Below the pieces are notes generated by a model, which had not been told where the DNA came from, did no database searches, and saw only the letters and a program-made list of their open reading frames with translations. From positions 1 through 64,000 of the IMG/VR virus record IMGVR_UViG_3300018418_000009: a DNA stretch of 64,000 nucleotides; one strand, given 5' to 3'. Positions within the stretch are counted from its first letter, which is position 1. Each line of letters opens with the position of its first letter. Made by a program: the position numbers and the translations under genes. Origin of the DNA: a virus. Below, in pieces: positions 32,623-40,824 of this stretch.

Positions 32623-32644
32623 AATAGGGCCCGTAGGCCCTATT
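32623..32644 (-). terminator. Rho-independent terminator upstream of terminase
   Basis: A perfect 9-bp stem AATAGGGCC / GGCCCTATT with loop CGTA, followed on the minus strand by CTTTT. It lies just after the stop of the 238-residue gene (32653) and just before the terminase late-type motif, isolating terminase expression. Confidence 0.8.
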
Positions 32645-32652
32645 GAATTATG

Positions 32653-33369
32653 TTAACCGCAATTGGATGCGTATAGTTTTTCAAATTGTCCTCTTGAACA
32701 ACCGTATCCTTCTTTGCACTTTTTGTAGTTTTCTGCTTTAGTGCAACCGCTTGCATAAAGTTTTTTCATTTCCTTTACACAACCCATTTCATCAAATTTT
32801 TCTTCATCTTTGGCTTCGTTCATTTTAGCCATTAGTTGATCACGTAATTCGGTTTGTAATTCTTCCATTGCCATTGCATTGTCGCCTCTAACAGATGCTT
32901 TGTATTGACCTTTTTCTCTGTTCGCTCCGCCTGACAAATCTTTCGTCATGTATTGTGTATCTTTGTATTCTTCGTCTGGAGAATTATCCCATTCTTCTTC
33001 TGTAGATTCATGTCCACCACAACCACTATTGCCTAAGTGTACTTTGCCGCAAACTTTGCATGGTTCTTTTTGTATGCCAGGTTTTAGATCATTCATATCT
33101 CCATCGCTTGGCGCTTCTGGATCATCCATATCTGGATTAGCAATTTTGATTAATTTTTTCATTGGCATCATGTCAGGACCAACTGGCTTTGCTTCAGGTG
33201 CACCGCCGCCTTGCATGATACGTAACAAACTAGCTACTTCATCAGCTGTTTCTCCGCTCATAGAAATATTCATATTTGCTTGTTCGTCCAATCTTGTTAT
33301 TTCTGGAGCTGGATCTCTTTGATCAATTGCTTTATCTAGTTCATCTAATTTTTGTAGTATGTCTTTCAT
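32653..33369 (-). CDS. Cys-rich late protein with duplicated C-terminal motif
   Basis: A 238-residue acidic protein of unknown function. A zinc-knuckle-like CKVCGKVHLGNSGCGGH lies near 105-121. The C-terminus holds two copies of a short motif (KKLYASGCTK and EKLYASNCG) flanking KKCKEGYGC. A Met/Pro-rich stretch (VGPDMMPMKKLIKI) precedes. AGGAGG precedes the ATG. It lies between the two terminase subunits in the late cluster, with a strong terminator after it. It may be a virion or prohead component; the evidence is position only. Confidence 0.62.
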   Translation of the reverse strand: MKDILQKLDELDKAIDQRDPAPEITRLDEQANMNISMSGETADEVASLLRIMQGGGAPEAKPVGPDMMPMKKLIKIANPDMDDPEAPSDGDMNDLKPGIQKEPCKVCGKVHLGNSGCGGHESTEEEWDNSPDEEYKDTQYMTKDLSGGANREKGQYKASVRGDNAMAMEELQTELRDQLMAKMNEAKDEEKFDEMGCVKEMKKLYASGCTKAENYKKCKEGYGCSRGQFEKLYASNCG

Positions 33370-33370
33370 A

Positions 33371-33934
33371 TTAGCCTCCTACAACTGCTTTTGTGTTTAT
33401 TTTATCATCTATGTCTGCACTTTCGCCTTTAGGAGCGGCTTCCATAGGATCGACATTTCTTTCTTTGCGAGCTGTTTCTAATTCTTTTAATAGATCCATA
33501 ACTCTGTCTCCAGCTACTTTTTTCTGTGCATCTGGTTCTGCCTGTTCCATTTCTAATGTATCTAATTTTGACTGGTATGGCTCGCCTGACTTAGGCACTT
33601 GGTATTCTTCTTGAGGTGCATTTGCTGTACGTACAATTACATGATTAGGGTCACATGGGCAACATTTTTCAATGTATTCTTCTAACACTTGCGGTGTTGT
33701 TGGATATGCAACTTCTACGTCCCAATACGTTACTTCCATATTTTCTAGCTGGGGGAAATCTAATGGACGTTCTTGTATTGGTGTCTTTTTGCCGTTTGAC
33801 ATAGATACAACTTGATATTTTTTCATACAAGTTTCTAGTGCATCAGTAAAATTTTCACCTAGTTCACCTGCAACACCTACTTTAAATTCATAGGTTTTTT
33901 TTGATTCTGTAAGTACTTCTGTAAATGTCTTCAT
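33371..33934 (-). CDS. Late protein with prohead-like N-terminus
   Basis: A 187-residue protein beginning MKTFTEVLTESKKTYEFKVG. An MKTFxEFLxE-type start is common in T4-like prohead core and head proteins and may be a targeting or cleavage segment. The middle has a CCPCDPNHVIVRTANAP segment and the end is charged. A GATAAATA late box lies in the end of the preceding gene 18 nt upstream, and an AGAGG ribosome site precedes the ATG. It ends 1 nt before the next gene. Function is not known. Confidence 0.6.
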   Translation of the reverse strand: MKTFTEVLTESKKTYEFKVGVAGELGENFTDALETCMKKYQVVSMSNGKKTPIQERPLDFPQLENMEVTYWDVEVAYPTTPQVLEEYIEKCCPCDPNHVIVRTANAPQEEYQVPKSGEPYQSKLDTLEMEQAEPDAQKKVAGDRVMDLLKELETARKERNVDPMEAAPKGESADIDDKINTKAVVGG

Positions 33935-33951
33935 GTTTAATACCTCTAATA

Positions 33952-34449
33952 CTATTTATCTTTATCTAGATCTTTTAAACGTTGTAGTAGGCTATTCCTA
34001 TCAGCTACAATAGCGCCTGTTCCGCTAATAATACCTGCTTCTTCAATAGGTTTATCTTGATCTAGTTTTTCTTTTTTAAGTTGAAGCTCTACCATTTTTA
34101 GTTTTTTATCTAATTTTGCTACCTTAGCATCAAGAGACGTTTTCAGCATACCTCCTGCTACCTCAAACACTCTGCCACTATAACGACTTTCAACATTCAT
34201 TCCTAAATCCATTAAGTCTTCATAACTTTGTAATGCTCTCTGTGCAACATCATTAAGTTCAGCATCTGCCATTTCACCTAATCCTTTTACAGTAGGTAAT
34301 GCCGCTTCAATCTTATCAAGTTCAGAAATATCACGCAATGTATCTTTTTGTTCTATAACTGATTTAGATTTTATATCATCTTCTAATTCGTTTTGAATTA
34401 TTTCTTTAGAATCTGGTAAATCAAGTAGGTCTTGTAGTTTTTTTGTCAT
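33952..34449 (-). CDS. 16: Terminase small subunit (T4 gp16-like)
   Basis: A 165-residue helical protein matching the marine T4-like small terminase: MTKKLQDLLDLPDSKEIIQN at the start, ELDKIEAALPTVKGLGEMAD, ELNDVAQRALQSYEDLMDLG, and a coiled-coil tail (DKKLKMVELQLKKEKLDQDK). T4 gp16 has 164 residues and forms rings that regulate gp17 and recognise DNA. A GATAAATA motif lies 27 nt upstream with a GGAAAG ribosome site. Its own 3' end carries the late box of the next gene. Confidence 0.85.
   Translation of the reverse strand: MTKKLQDLLDLPDSKEIIQNELEDDIKSKSVIEQKDTLRDISELDKIEAALPTVKGLGEMADAELNDVAQRALQSYEDLMDLGMNVESRYSGRVFEVAGGMLKTSLDAKVAKLDKKLKMVELQLKKEKLDQDKPIEEAGIISGTGAIVADRNSLLQRLKDLDKDK
33953..33960 (-). 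promoter_or_regulatory. T4-type late promoter motif (GATAAATA)
   Basis: GATAAATA on the minus strand built into the last codons and stop of the gp16 gene, 18 nt before the ATG at 33934. Transcripts would carry a ~13-nt leader with AGAGG. Confidence 0.6.
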
Positions 34450-34476
34450 AGTCTTTCCAGTATTATATGCTACTAT

Positions 34477-34484
34477 TATTTATC
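34477..34484 (-). promoter_or_regulatory. T4-type late promoter motif (GATAAATA)
   Basis: GATAAATA on the minus strand overlapping the stop codon of the gp4-like gene (34480) and 27 nt before the gp16 ATG at 34449. Confidence 0.6.
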
Positions 34485-34914
34485 GTTTACCGTTATGGAA
34501 AATATCATTTTCACTAATAACCCTAAAGAAAATGCCTTTTTGTTTACAGTAGGCCCTTGCGGCTTCCCATTTTGCTTGGTTAACAATAAAATGTGCTTGA
34601 TTAATCTTACTACGTCCTACCTTTTCTCTTATAGCTTGATTTGCAGGTTTTACTTCTATTAATTCTACATGCTGTTTACTTCTTTTATCTGCATATACTA
34701 TAAAAAAATCTGGTACATAAATTGTGTGTTTACCTGTTAGTGGATTCCTATATGGAATTTTTATAGCTTCGCTTGCCCACTTTGCTACACTAGGATGTTC
34801 ATCTAGGAATTTCATAAAAGCAAATTCCCAACTTGATCTGTAAGTCGGTGTTCTGCCTCCAATATACTTTGCTGGGTTTTTTAGACCAAATTTTCCTTGA
34901 GCAAATCTAGGCAT
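34480..34914 (-). CDS. 4: Head completion protein (T4 gp4-like)
   Basis: A 144-residue basic protein matching T4 gp4 (gp50/gp65), which finishes DNA-filled heads before tail joining. It reads MPRFAQGKFGLKNPAKYIGG at the start, then YRSSWEFAFMKFLDEHPSV, IPYRNPLTGKHTIYVPDFFI and ELIEVKPANQA. The E...D...ExK arrangement (SWEF, VPDF, IEVKP) is that of a PD-(D/E)xK/TnsA-type nuclease fold, consistent with proposed end-trimming by gp4. It starts just after the 119-residue gene. Confidence 0.85.
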   Translation of the reverse strand: MPRFAQGKFGLKNPAKYIGGRTPTYRSSWEFAFMKFLDEHPSVAKWASEAIKIPYRNPLTGKHTIYVPDFFIVYADKRSKQHVELIEVKPANQAIREKVGRSKINQAHFIVNQAKWEAARAYCKQKGIFFRVISENDIFHNGKR

Positions 34915-34915
34915 A

Positions 34916-35275
34916 TCATACCACTATATTTCTTGATTCTTCTCTTGCAATTTTATCTGATGTAAAACCTAAAGAACTTACTTTTTGTCTATTGTAATTT
35001 AAAACTTGTGCAACAATAGCACTAATTTGAATGTCATCTACACCTTTTAATGTGTCTAACAATGTATAAACATTTACACCATCTATTTTTGCTTGTTCTA
35101 ACAACACTGTCGCAACTCCTGTTGCACTTGTATCATCGAACCCACGTCTTTTAAAAAATCCTACTACACTGTCTACTGTGTTTGCGTTGTATGTAATTGG
35201 TTCAGAAAAATATTTGTTAAAAAATTCTTTTACAACAGAGCCACTATCTACAGGTTCTAATTTATAATCACTCAT
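34916..35275 (-). CDS. Conserved small structural-cluster protein
   Basis: A 119-residue protein beginning MSDYKLEPVDSGSVVKEFF. It is mixed alpha/beta, with FKRRGFDDTSATGVATVLLEQA, VNVYTLLDTLKGVDD and a terminal REESRNIVV. I recall close homologues in cyanophages at the same place, unannotated. It overlaps the preceding tube-like protein gene by 1 nt (TAATG) and gp4 follows directly, so a head-tail assembly role is likely but unproven. Confidence 0.65.
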   Translation of the reverse strand: MSDYKLEPVDSGSVVKEFFNKYFSEPITYNANTVDSVVGFFKRRGFDDTSATGVATVLLEQAKIDGVNVYTLLDTLKGVDDIQISAIVAQVLNYNRQKVSSLGFTSDKIAREESRNIVV

Positions 35276-36684
35276 TAAAAGTCCCCTACTTGGTTTCTTA
35301 ATGCACGGCGTTCTGCTCTTGCCGCTTTTCTATTTGCTATTTGTTCTCTCAAAGGTGTTCGTTGTACTCCAGTACGTGTAGTAACTCCTCCACCTGTTGT
35401 AGTTACTGTTTGTGAGCTACTACTGCTACTTCTTGTGACCGAACTGCTACTTACTGTTGGTGGACTTGCTAAAATTTCGTCTAATGTTTGTCCTGTGCCG
35501 GGTACTAACGGTTCAGATTTTATACTTGGTATAGCAAGATCACCTGGACTATATGTTAATCCGTTGTTTGAATAACTTTCATTTATTTTGCTACTATACA
35601 AACTAGAGCGTGTATCAACAATGCCACCATTAGTTAGCACAGGATCATTGTATCCGCCTGCACCATTTTGCTTAGGAACATTTACACCAGGTATGCCACC
35701 TATGCCTTCTTTTCTAATATCTCCAAGAGCACCTTTCAATATATTAAATCCTTCTTCTCGCAAACCTTCTTTAGATAAACTTTTTGCATTTTTGTAGGTA
35801 TTAAATGCTGTTAATGCTGTGCCTAGATTAAATTGCCCGCCTGCAATATCATTTAATACTGTTGTCAAGCCACCAAAGACACCTCCTTGACCTAATAAGC
35901 TAGATGTTCCGCCGCCTTGTATGCTTAATGGACTAGGAGTTTTATCATAATGTACAGTAGCAAATCCTTTTGGACTATCTTCACCTACTGGTCCTCTGCT
36001 ATAGAATACAGCTTCGTAAGCAACCGTCATTTGGTTTTGCATTAAGCCTGCGCTTTCATACGCATCTACACTGTCATGAGTTAATCCTGTAACAAGTGGA
36101 TTTACAAGAGTATATGCAGTATATTCTTTTCGTGATAATTGATATATTGTAATTTTATCAAAAAATGGACTTTTATGATTGTTATCTAAACCATATCTGT
36201 AATTTTGTTCTTCTGGTTTTCCGTATGTATTTCTCGGAGAATAAGGAGGACTCACTCCTTCTGTATTATAATTTCCATCTCTAAAATAATATCTATAATA
36301 AGATTCTAATAGAAGTGTAGTAAGACCTAAGTTATCATCGTGGAATGTTATATTAATAGGATCATATTCTAAACTAGTTTGTAAATTTTTCTTCCTATTG
36401 TACATATTTTTTGTTTGTGTTTGTACACTAAATTTGGGAAGATCTGCTTGTTTTACAAGCATGTTTATTTCTTGTTTATGCCTTTGATCTAATTGAGGAA
36501 CAGTATTTCTTGCTTCTTCAGTTAATTCAAAAACAACATGATAGAGAAATTTTGCTTTAGGTGCAAGACGAAAACCGTTATCAGAAAACAACCTTGCCGC
36601 GTGTTGATAATCTTTAAAAGTGCCTCCTGGATTAAGAGCACCCTTGAATAAATTATCTAAAAATCCATTTAAAAAGTTTGCCAT
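35275..36684 (-). CDS. Tail-tube/baseplate-tube-like structural protein
   Basis: A 469-residue protein starting MANFLNGFLDNLFKG. Residues ~40-250 resemble a tail-tube domain: FLYHVVFELTEEARN, LVKQADLPKFSVQTQTKNMY, YDPINITFHDDNLGL and LLESYYRYYFRDGNY, the pattern seen in T4 gp19 and its relatives gp48 and gp54. The C-terminal ~200 residues are Gly/Ser/Thr-rich with SSSVTRSSSSSSQTVTTT and a basic end (NRKAARAERRALRN). It may initiate or cap the tube at the baseplate. A GATAAATA box 5 nt before the ATG predicts a leaderless late mRNA. Confidence 0.65.
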   Translation of the reverse strand: MANFLNGFLDNLFKGALNPGGTFKDYQHAARLFSDNGFRLAPKAKFLYHVVFELTEEARNTVPQLDQRHKQEINMLVKQADLPKFSVQTQTKNMYNRKKNLQTSLEYDPINITFHDDNLGLTTLLLESYYRYYFRDGNYNTEGVSPPYSPRNTYGKPEEQNYRYGLDNNHKSPFFDKITIYQLSRKEYTAYTLVNPLVTGLTHDSVDAYESAGLMQNQMTVAYEAVFYSRGPVGEDSPKGFATVHYDKTPSPLSIQGGGTSSLLGQGGVFGGLTTVLNDIAGGQFNLGTALTAFNTYKNAKSLSKEGLREEGFNILKGALGDIRKEGIGGIPGVNVPKQNGAGGYNDPVLTNGGIVDTRSSLYSSKINESYSNNGLTYSPGDLAIPSIKSEPLVPGTGQTLDEILASPPTVSSSSVTRSSSSSSQTVTTTGGGVTTRTGVQRTPLREQIANRKAARAERRALRNQVGDF

Positions 36685-36689
36685 ACTAA

Positions 36690-36697
36690 TATTTATC
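36690..36697 (-). promoter_or_regulatory. T4-type late promoter motif (GATAAATA)
   Basis: GATAAATA on the minus strand with 5 nt (TTAGT) before the ATG at 36684. It follows the tail-tube terminator (36724-36752), giving the hairpin-promoter-start order seen elsewhere. Confidence 0.7.
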
Positions 36698-36723
36698 CAT
36701 GAAAGAAAAGTACGTATAAAATA

Positions 36724-36752
36724 AAAAAGGGGCCTTAAAAAGACCCCTTTTT
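36724..36752 (-). terminator. Terminator after the tail tube gene
   Basis: Arms AAAAAGGGG and CCCCTTTTT, with an extra CTT/AAG pairing in the loop region. On either strand the hairpin ends in a T-run, so it can work in both directions. It lies 26 nt after the tail tube stop (36778). Confidence 0.85.
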
Positions 36753-36777
36753 GTAATTATGGCAATTGACTTAGGTA

Positions 36778-37410
36778 TTAACCAATACCGCCGCCACCAG
36801 TTACTAAGCTATTAATAGTTCTACCAACTGCTGTACCAATTCCTTCACCTTGTGGTGTCTGTATAGCATTGTCAAAGCGTATGCTTAGTGTTACTGTTAC
36901 TGGTTCGTTTGCACTGTAAGCTAATGAGTTGTAATTAGCATTTTGTACAAAACAACCATATAGTTCAAATGTTTCTAGTGTGTTTGGAGTATTTGCTCCG
37001 TTACCGCCATCTAGTATTTCAATTCTTGTTAAAAATTTGTAGTCAATACCTGATGCCGCACCAGACTGTTCAAAGAAGTCGAACTGTTTCTGTAACTGTT
37101 CGCCAACTAGTCTTTGTACACTGTTGTTTACATCTTCACGTAAGTTTAGTGTAATAGGCTCAAAGCTGTGTCTACCAGCTAGGTATGCTCTACTGTTGTA
37201 AACAGGTATTTCCATTTCTTCGAATGTTACACTTGGGCGTGTTACATCAATTACCTGTTTTGTTAGTTCTGTTGTTGGTGTTGATACACCGAAATTCTCA
37301 AGTGTCACTCTAAAGCGATACTGCAATTTAGGCATTAATAAGCCTTGAGTGCTTGCACTATTATCGCTTGCTAGTGGTACTGTAATCTTTGAGAGTGTTG
37401 ATATTGCCAT
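36778..37410 (-). CDS. 19: Tail tube protein (T4 gp19-like)
   Basis: A 210-residue tail tube subunit forming the DNA-conducting channel inside the sheath. It contains PKLQYRFRVTLENFG, TRPSVTFEEMEIPVYNSRAY, GRHSFEPITLNLREDVNNSV and ELYGCFVQNANYNSLAYSAN, the tube-fold pattern of marine T4-like gp19. The length is above T4 gp19 (163), with a Gly-rich tail (SLVTGGGGIG). AAGGAGTAA precedes the ATG downstream of a GATAAATA promoter, so this abundant protein has a regular leader. Sheath lies upstream, separated by a hairpin. Confidence 0.92.
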   Translation of the reverse strand: MAISTLSKITVPLASDNSASTQGLLMPKLQYRFRVTLENFGVSTPTTELTKQVIDVTRPSVTFEEMEIPVYNSRAYLAGRHSFEPITLNLREDVNNSVQRLVGEQLQKQFDFFEQSGAASGIDYKFLTRIEILDGGNGANTPNTLETFELYGCFVQNANYNSLAYSANEPVTVTLSIRFDNAIQTPQGEGIGTAVGRTINSLVTGGGGIG

Positions 37411-37430
37411 AATGTTTTACTCCTTACAAG

Positions 37431-37438
37431 TATTTATC
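37431..37438 (-). promoter_or_regulatory. T4-type late promoter of the tail tube gene
   Basis: GATAAATA on the minus strand, 20 nt before the ATG at 37410. The short leader contains AAGGAGTAA. It follows the sheath hairpin directly. Confidence 0.72.
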
Positions 37439-37442
37439 ATTT

Positions 37443-37470
37443 AATGAGCCCTGTATTTCAAGGGCTCATT
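37443..37470 (-). terminator. Hairpin between sheath and tube genes
   Basis: Perfect 10-bp arms AATGAGCCCT / AGGGCTCATT with an 8-nt loop, 7 nt after the sheath stop (37477). Only a short A/T stretch follows on the minus strand, so termination may be partial. It is likely to set independent levels of sheath and tube. Confidence 0.75.
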
Positions 37471-37476
37471 TTTAAA

Positions 37477-40400
37477 TTATAAACCTGCTATTTCTCCTGT
37501 GTTTTTCAATCTCAATGGAATGTAAATAAATTCCACTGCTTTCACTGGCTCAATAGCAATGTCTAAGTATAGTTCATTTCTATCAATTCTAGCTGGTGTG
37601 TTGTTTGTTTCGTCACATACTACAATGTAATCGTATAGTGCTCTCGAACCTACTAGTTCAAGCATTAAACTTTCAGCCGCTTGTTTAATTTCATCACGTG
37701 TGATTTTATCATTTGGCTCAAAGATATAAGGCTTAGCAAGTTTGTTAAGCTGACTACGTAAGTAGATAACCAATCTAGCAACATTAATTCTATCCAATGC
37801 ACTTGCATTTCTTGCTCTAGTCTTTTGACCAAATGCAACAAGTCCTGCTCCTGTAATGAATGTAATTGGGTTAACACTAATTCCAAATAGTGTATCACGT
37901 TGTCCTTCGTTCAACGCTACTGATACAAATTCGCCTTCGTTATCAATGTAACCTGTTGCTGTTGCGTTTGTAATACCACCACGTCTTGTACCTGCTGGTG
38001 CAAACCATGGAAACGATACTTGGTCGCTAAGTGCGATAGTACGTAGCATCATGTGTGACGGTGGAACAACAACGTTGTTACCAAAGTTATCACTTGTGAA
38101 ACCCCATGGATAGTAAACGCCTAGATATTCATCTCTACTTACTAATCCATCTGCATTATCTTCAACTGCAAGGTTAACATTTGTTCCCCATTCGTTTAAT
38201 GACGTTGCATTTGGTAGTAGTGAACTTGGTGAATCACCTACGATAAATGCTGTTAAACCTCTATCGTAATTTAGTGAAATCATTTCACCAATTAGTTCTG
38301 GATAACCTGGAGTTGCCATAATGTTAAATATGCGCGATTCGTCATCACGTATTTCATCATTACTGTTTACAGTTGCTTGTAAACTTTGAACAACTACAGC
38401 TCTTTGTGCAGATTGACCAAAACGTCCTGAACCGTTTGAATTATTTGCTGATTCAGTCACCCATCTGTGTGGATAGTAATTTGTCATAGGCTCGTCTGCG
38501 TTGTTAACTTCAAAACGTCCATTGTCTGCTGTTACATCAATGTAATTACGTACAAATTTCTTTACGTTAAATCCGCTTCTACGTAAGTTCCATAGTAACA
38601 TACCTTTTGGATATAATGCAGGATCTGGAGCATCAAAGTCTAAGTAGTTATTAACTAACAAGTCAGCAATAGTTGCTTCTGCGCTGTTTGCACCTGCTGT
38701 GCTCCAACGTGCATCTGCAAATAAGATACCATCTTGAGTAGTTTGATCACCTGTATCTAACTGGATCCATTGTGATTTAGCACCGCTCCATTTGTAAATT
38801 TCTGGATATTTGTCAATGCTTGCTGTGCTTATCCATAAATCTCCATTTTTAAGAGCTGTACCATCTGATTGTAAAGTTGGTTCTGTTGCACTTACAATCG
38901 GTCCTGCTGGATCAGTTTGATCGTTAGCACTTGCACTATAGAACGGACTTGTAGAATCTAAATAACCTACCCAAGTTGTTCCATTGTGTACCATGATATC
39001 AACTTCATCAACTACTGAATTATACCATAATGTGCCGTCAGTTGCAAGTGCAGTTGGTGCATTTGCACTGTTAGTCGCAGTAAGTACTTTCCAGTTTGTT
39101 GCTACAAAATCGTTAGTTGTATCACCTGCTGGCGCCGCGTAAAGATTTGTTGTATCACTTGTGCTAAATCCAGCCTCTGCTAAATGTCCACTTGTGTCAG
39201 CAATTCTAAATTCGCCACCTTTGCTGTGTGAAATTACAATTCTGTTTGCAGTGTCAACGCTTGCAGAAACATTTGTAAAGCCAGCACTGTTAATAGCACC
39301 TGCAATTACATCTGCATCAGTTGCCGCACCAGTTGCTGTAGCACTAATAGCCACTGCACTGTTTAAACTTGCACTACCTACAATTGATTCTTGGATGCTA
39401 AATGTTACTCCACCAGCTGAAACTTGTGTAGTAACTGCGCTACCAGTAATTGTAGTTGCTCCTGTAGCATTTCTTTTGTATACTTTAAAGTTTGCTACTA
39501 GTGTTGATTCTTCTGCATCATTAAATTTTACAAATAATGCGTCTGAGTTAAGATTCAATCCACCACCGGACTTATCTAAGTTGTAGATAGCAGTTTGGTT
39601 GTCTGCAAAAATCGAAACACTTTTTGTATCCCATAATTTAGTTGCATCATTCCAAACTTTAATTGCCCAATTAGCACCTTTGTTAGGTGTTGTTGTTTTA
39701 ACCCAAACAGATCCAGTTGGACGTGGAGTAGCATCGTTTTCACCAAACTCAGGAACACTTGTATGAGGGGCAATATTCAACTCAGGTGCGTAGTAAGTTC
39801 CTGCTGTTAAGCCCATGTCTCCCATAAGACCTGTTCCTTCTGCAAGCACTACGTTTGCGCCTGTTGAGTATATTCTCAAAATATCGTTTGCTGTATCTAC
39901 GTCTGCTGTAACTCCTGCAATGGCCGCACTATTAATTGCCGCCGCCGCCGCTGTTGCATCTGTACCGGCTGTTGTAACTGTTGAGCCGTTAATTGTCATA
40001 TCAAAGCCTGAAGTTGTTGATGGTGCAGTTGAACCTGACACTGTTGGCCAGCTTGCTTTCCATGCTGAACTTCCAACCTCTACCCATGCACCACTTAAAT
40101 TTTTGTAATACATTTTTTGTAGTGTAGTTGTTGCTGTGATTGCGTAGTCACCAATAGCACCTACTGATGTTTTTGGTACTCCGCCGTCTAATTTTGTTGC
40201 ATCTGTAATAACAATAGGTGCATTGTAAACAAAACTTTGACCAGTTGCTGTTGAACCTGCCGCGCCGTTCCACTCAAATAAACCATAAATTGTAGATGCT
40301 GTATCTACCCAATATGTTCCATCTGCTGGATCGCTTGTCGGTGCATCTGCTGTAGCTGTAATGCCACCTAAGTCAATTCCTGCTCTTACAACGTATGCTC

Positions 40401-40716
40401 TATTGCTTACGCCTAATAATGAATAAGCCGCTTGTAGACCATACTCATTTAGCTCACCTCCATGTATTGGATTGTTGTTGCTATCTGTATAGAATAAAGG
40501 CTCTCCGAATGTTTCTACTAAATCCCTTTGTGATGTAATCAGGTAGGGTTTACCTGCATTTGCCGCTGTAGTTCCAGGCGCTGTGCCTGTAGCTGACCCA
40601 TTTTGTTTATCTTGGGCTGTTGCGACAAAAATCATTGGTACGGTGCCGGGTTCGGCTGGCGTGTAAAAACTTTCGTCAATTACCTTAACCTCAACACCTG
40701 GTGATGATAATGCCAT
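37477..40716 (-). CDS. 18: Tail sheath protein (T4 gp18-like), enlarged
   Basis: A 1079-residue contractile sheath subunit. The N-terminus (LSSPGVEVKVIDESFYTPAE) and the C-terminal ~430 residues (DDESRIFNIMATPGYPELIG, AGTRRGGITNATATGYID, GLVAFGQKTRARNASALDRI, VEFIYIPLRL) are typical sheath. Residues ~125-640 are a large insertion absent from T4 gp18 (659 residues), made of Ala/Thr-rich beta modules with repeated DGTYWVDT...FEWNGA / GSVWVKT / DGTLWYNS / NGDLWIST units. These are probably surface-exposed decoration domains. An AAGGAG ribosome site and a perfect TATAAATA late box lie upstream. Confidence 0.93.
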   Translation of the reverse strand: MALSSPGVEVKVIDESFYTPAEPGTVPMIFVATAQDKQNGSATGTAPGTTAANAGKPYLITSQRDLVETFGEPLFYTDSNNNPIHGGELNEYGLQAAYSLLGVSNRAYVVRAGIDLGGITATADAPTSDPADGTYWVDTASTIYGLFEWNGAAGSTATGQSFVYNAPIVITDATKLDGGVPKTSVGAIGDYAITATTTLQKMYYKNLSGAWVEVGSSAWKASWPTVSGSTAPSTTSGFDMTINGSTVTTAGTDATAAAAAINSAAIAGVTADVDTANDILRIYSTGANVVLAEGTGLMGDMGLTAGTYYAPELNIAPHTSVPEFGENDATPRPTGSVWVKTTTPNKGANWAIKVWNDATKLWDTKSVSIFADNQTAIYNLDKSGGGLNLNSDALFVKFNDAEESTLVANFKVYKRNATGATTITGSAVTTQVSAGGVTFSIQESIVGSASLNSAVAISATATGAATDADVIAGAINSAGFTNVSASVDTANRIVISHSKGGEFRIADTSGHLAEAGFSTSDTTNLYAAPAGDTTNDFVATNWKVLTATNSANAPTALATDGTLWYNSVVDEVDIMVHNGTTWVGYLDSTSPFYSASANDQTDPAGPIVSATEPTLQSDGTALKNGDLWISTASIDKYPEIYKWSGAKSQWIQLDTGDQTTQDGILFADARWSTAGANSAEATIADLLVNNYLDFDAPDPALYPKGMLLWNLRRSGFNVKKFVRNYIDVTADNGRFEVNNADEPMTNYYPHRWVTESANNSNGSGRFGQSAQRAVVVQSLQATVNSNDEIRDDESRIFNIMATPGYPELIGEMISLNYDRGLTAFIVGDSPSSLLPNATSLNEWGTNVNLAVEDNADGLVSRDEYLGVYYPWGFTSDNFGNNVVVPPSHMMLRTIALSDQVSFPWFAPAGTRRGGITNATATGYIDNEGEFVSVALNEGQRDTLFGISVNPITFITGAGLVAFGQKTRARNASALDRINVARLVIYLRSQLNKLAKPYIFEPNDKITRDEIKQAAESLMLELVGSRALYDYIVVCDETNNTPARIDRNELYLDIAIEPVKAVEFIYIPLRLKNTGEIAGL
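38800..40340 (-). repeat. Repeated beta modules inserted in the sheath protein
   Basis: Codes for sheath residues ~125-640. At least four degenerate copies of a G-x-LW/YW...(V/Y)xxWNGxxW unit are seen, plus two copies of an AAINSAAIAGVTADVDTAN / GAINSAGFTNVSASVDTAN unit. Borders are approximate. Confidence 0.6.
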
Positions 40717-40749
40717 GATAGTTTCTCCTTCAAATAAAGTGTTCTAATG

Positions 40750-40757
40750 TATTTATA
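40750..40757 (-). promoter_or_regulatory. T4-type late promoter of the sheath gene (TATAAATA)
   Basis: A perfect TATAAATA on the minus strand 33 nt before the sheath ATG (40716), leaving a leader with AAGGAGAAAC. It is one of two exact matches to the T4 late consensus placed at a promoter in this window. Confidence 0.78.
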
Positions 40758-40812
40758 TGAATTCGATAAAGATTACCTAAAATACACCCAGAAAAAGGGG
40801 TTATAAAGGTGT

Positions 40813-40820
40813 GGTAAATA
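40813..40820 (+). promoter_or_regulatory. Late-type motif before the HNH-like gene (GGTAAATA)
   Basis: GGTAAATA on the plus strand with 4 nt (CGTT) before the ATG at 40825. It matches the TAAATA core and the N4 spacing of the terminase motif. Confidence 0.45.
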
Positions 40821-40824
40821 CGTT

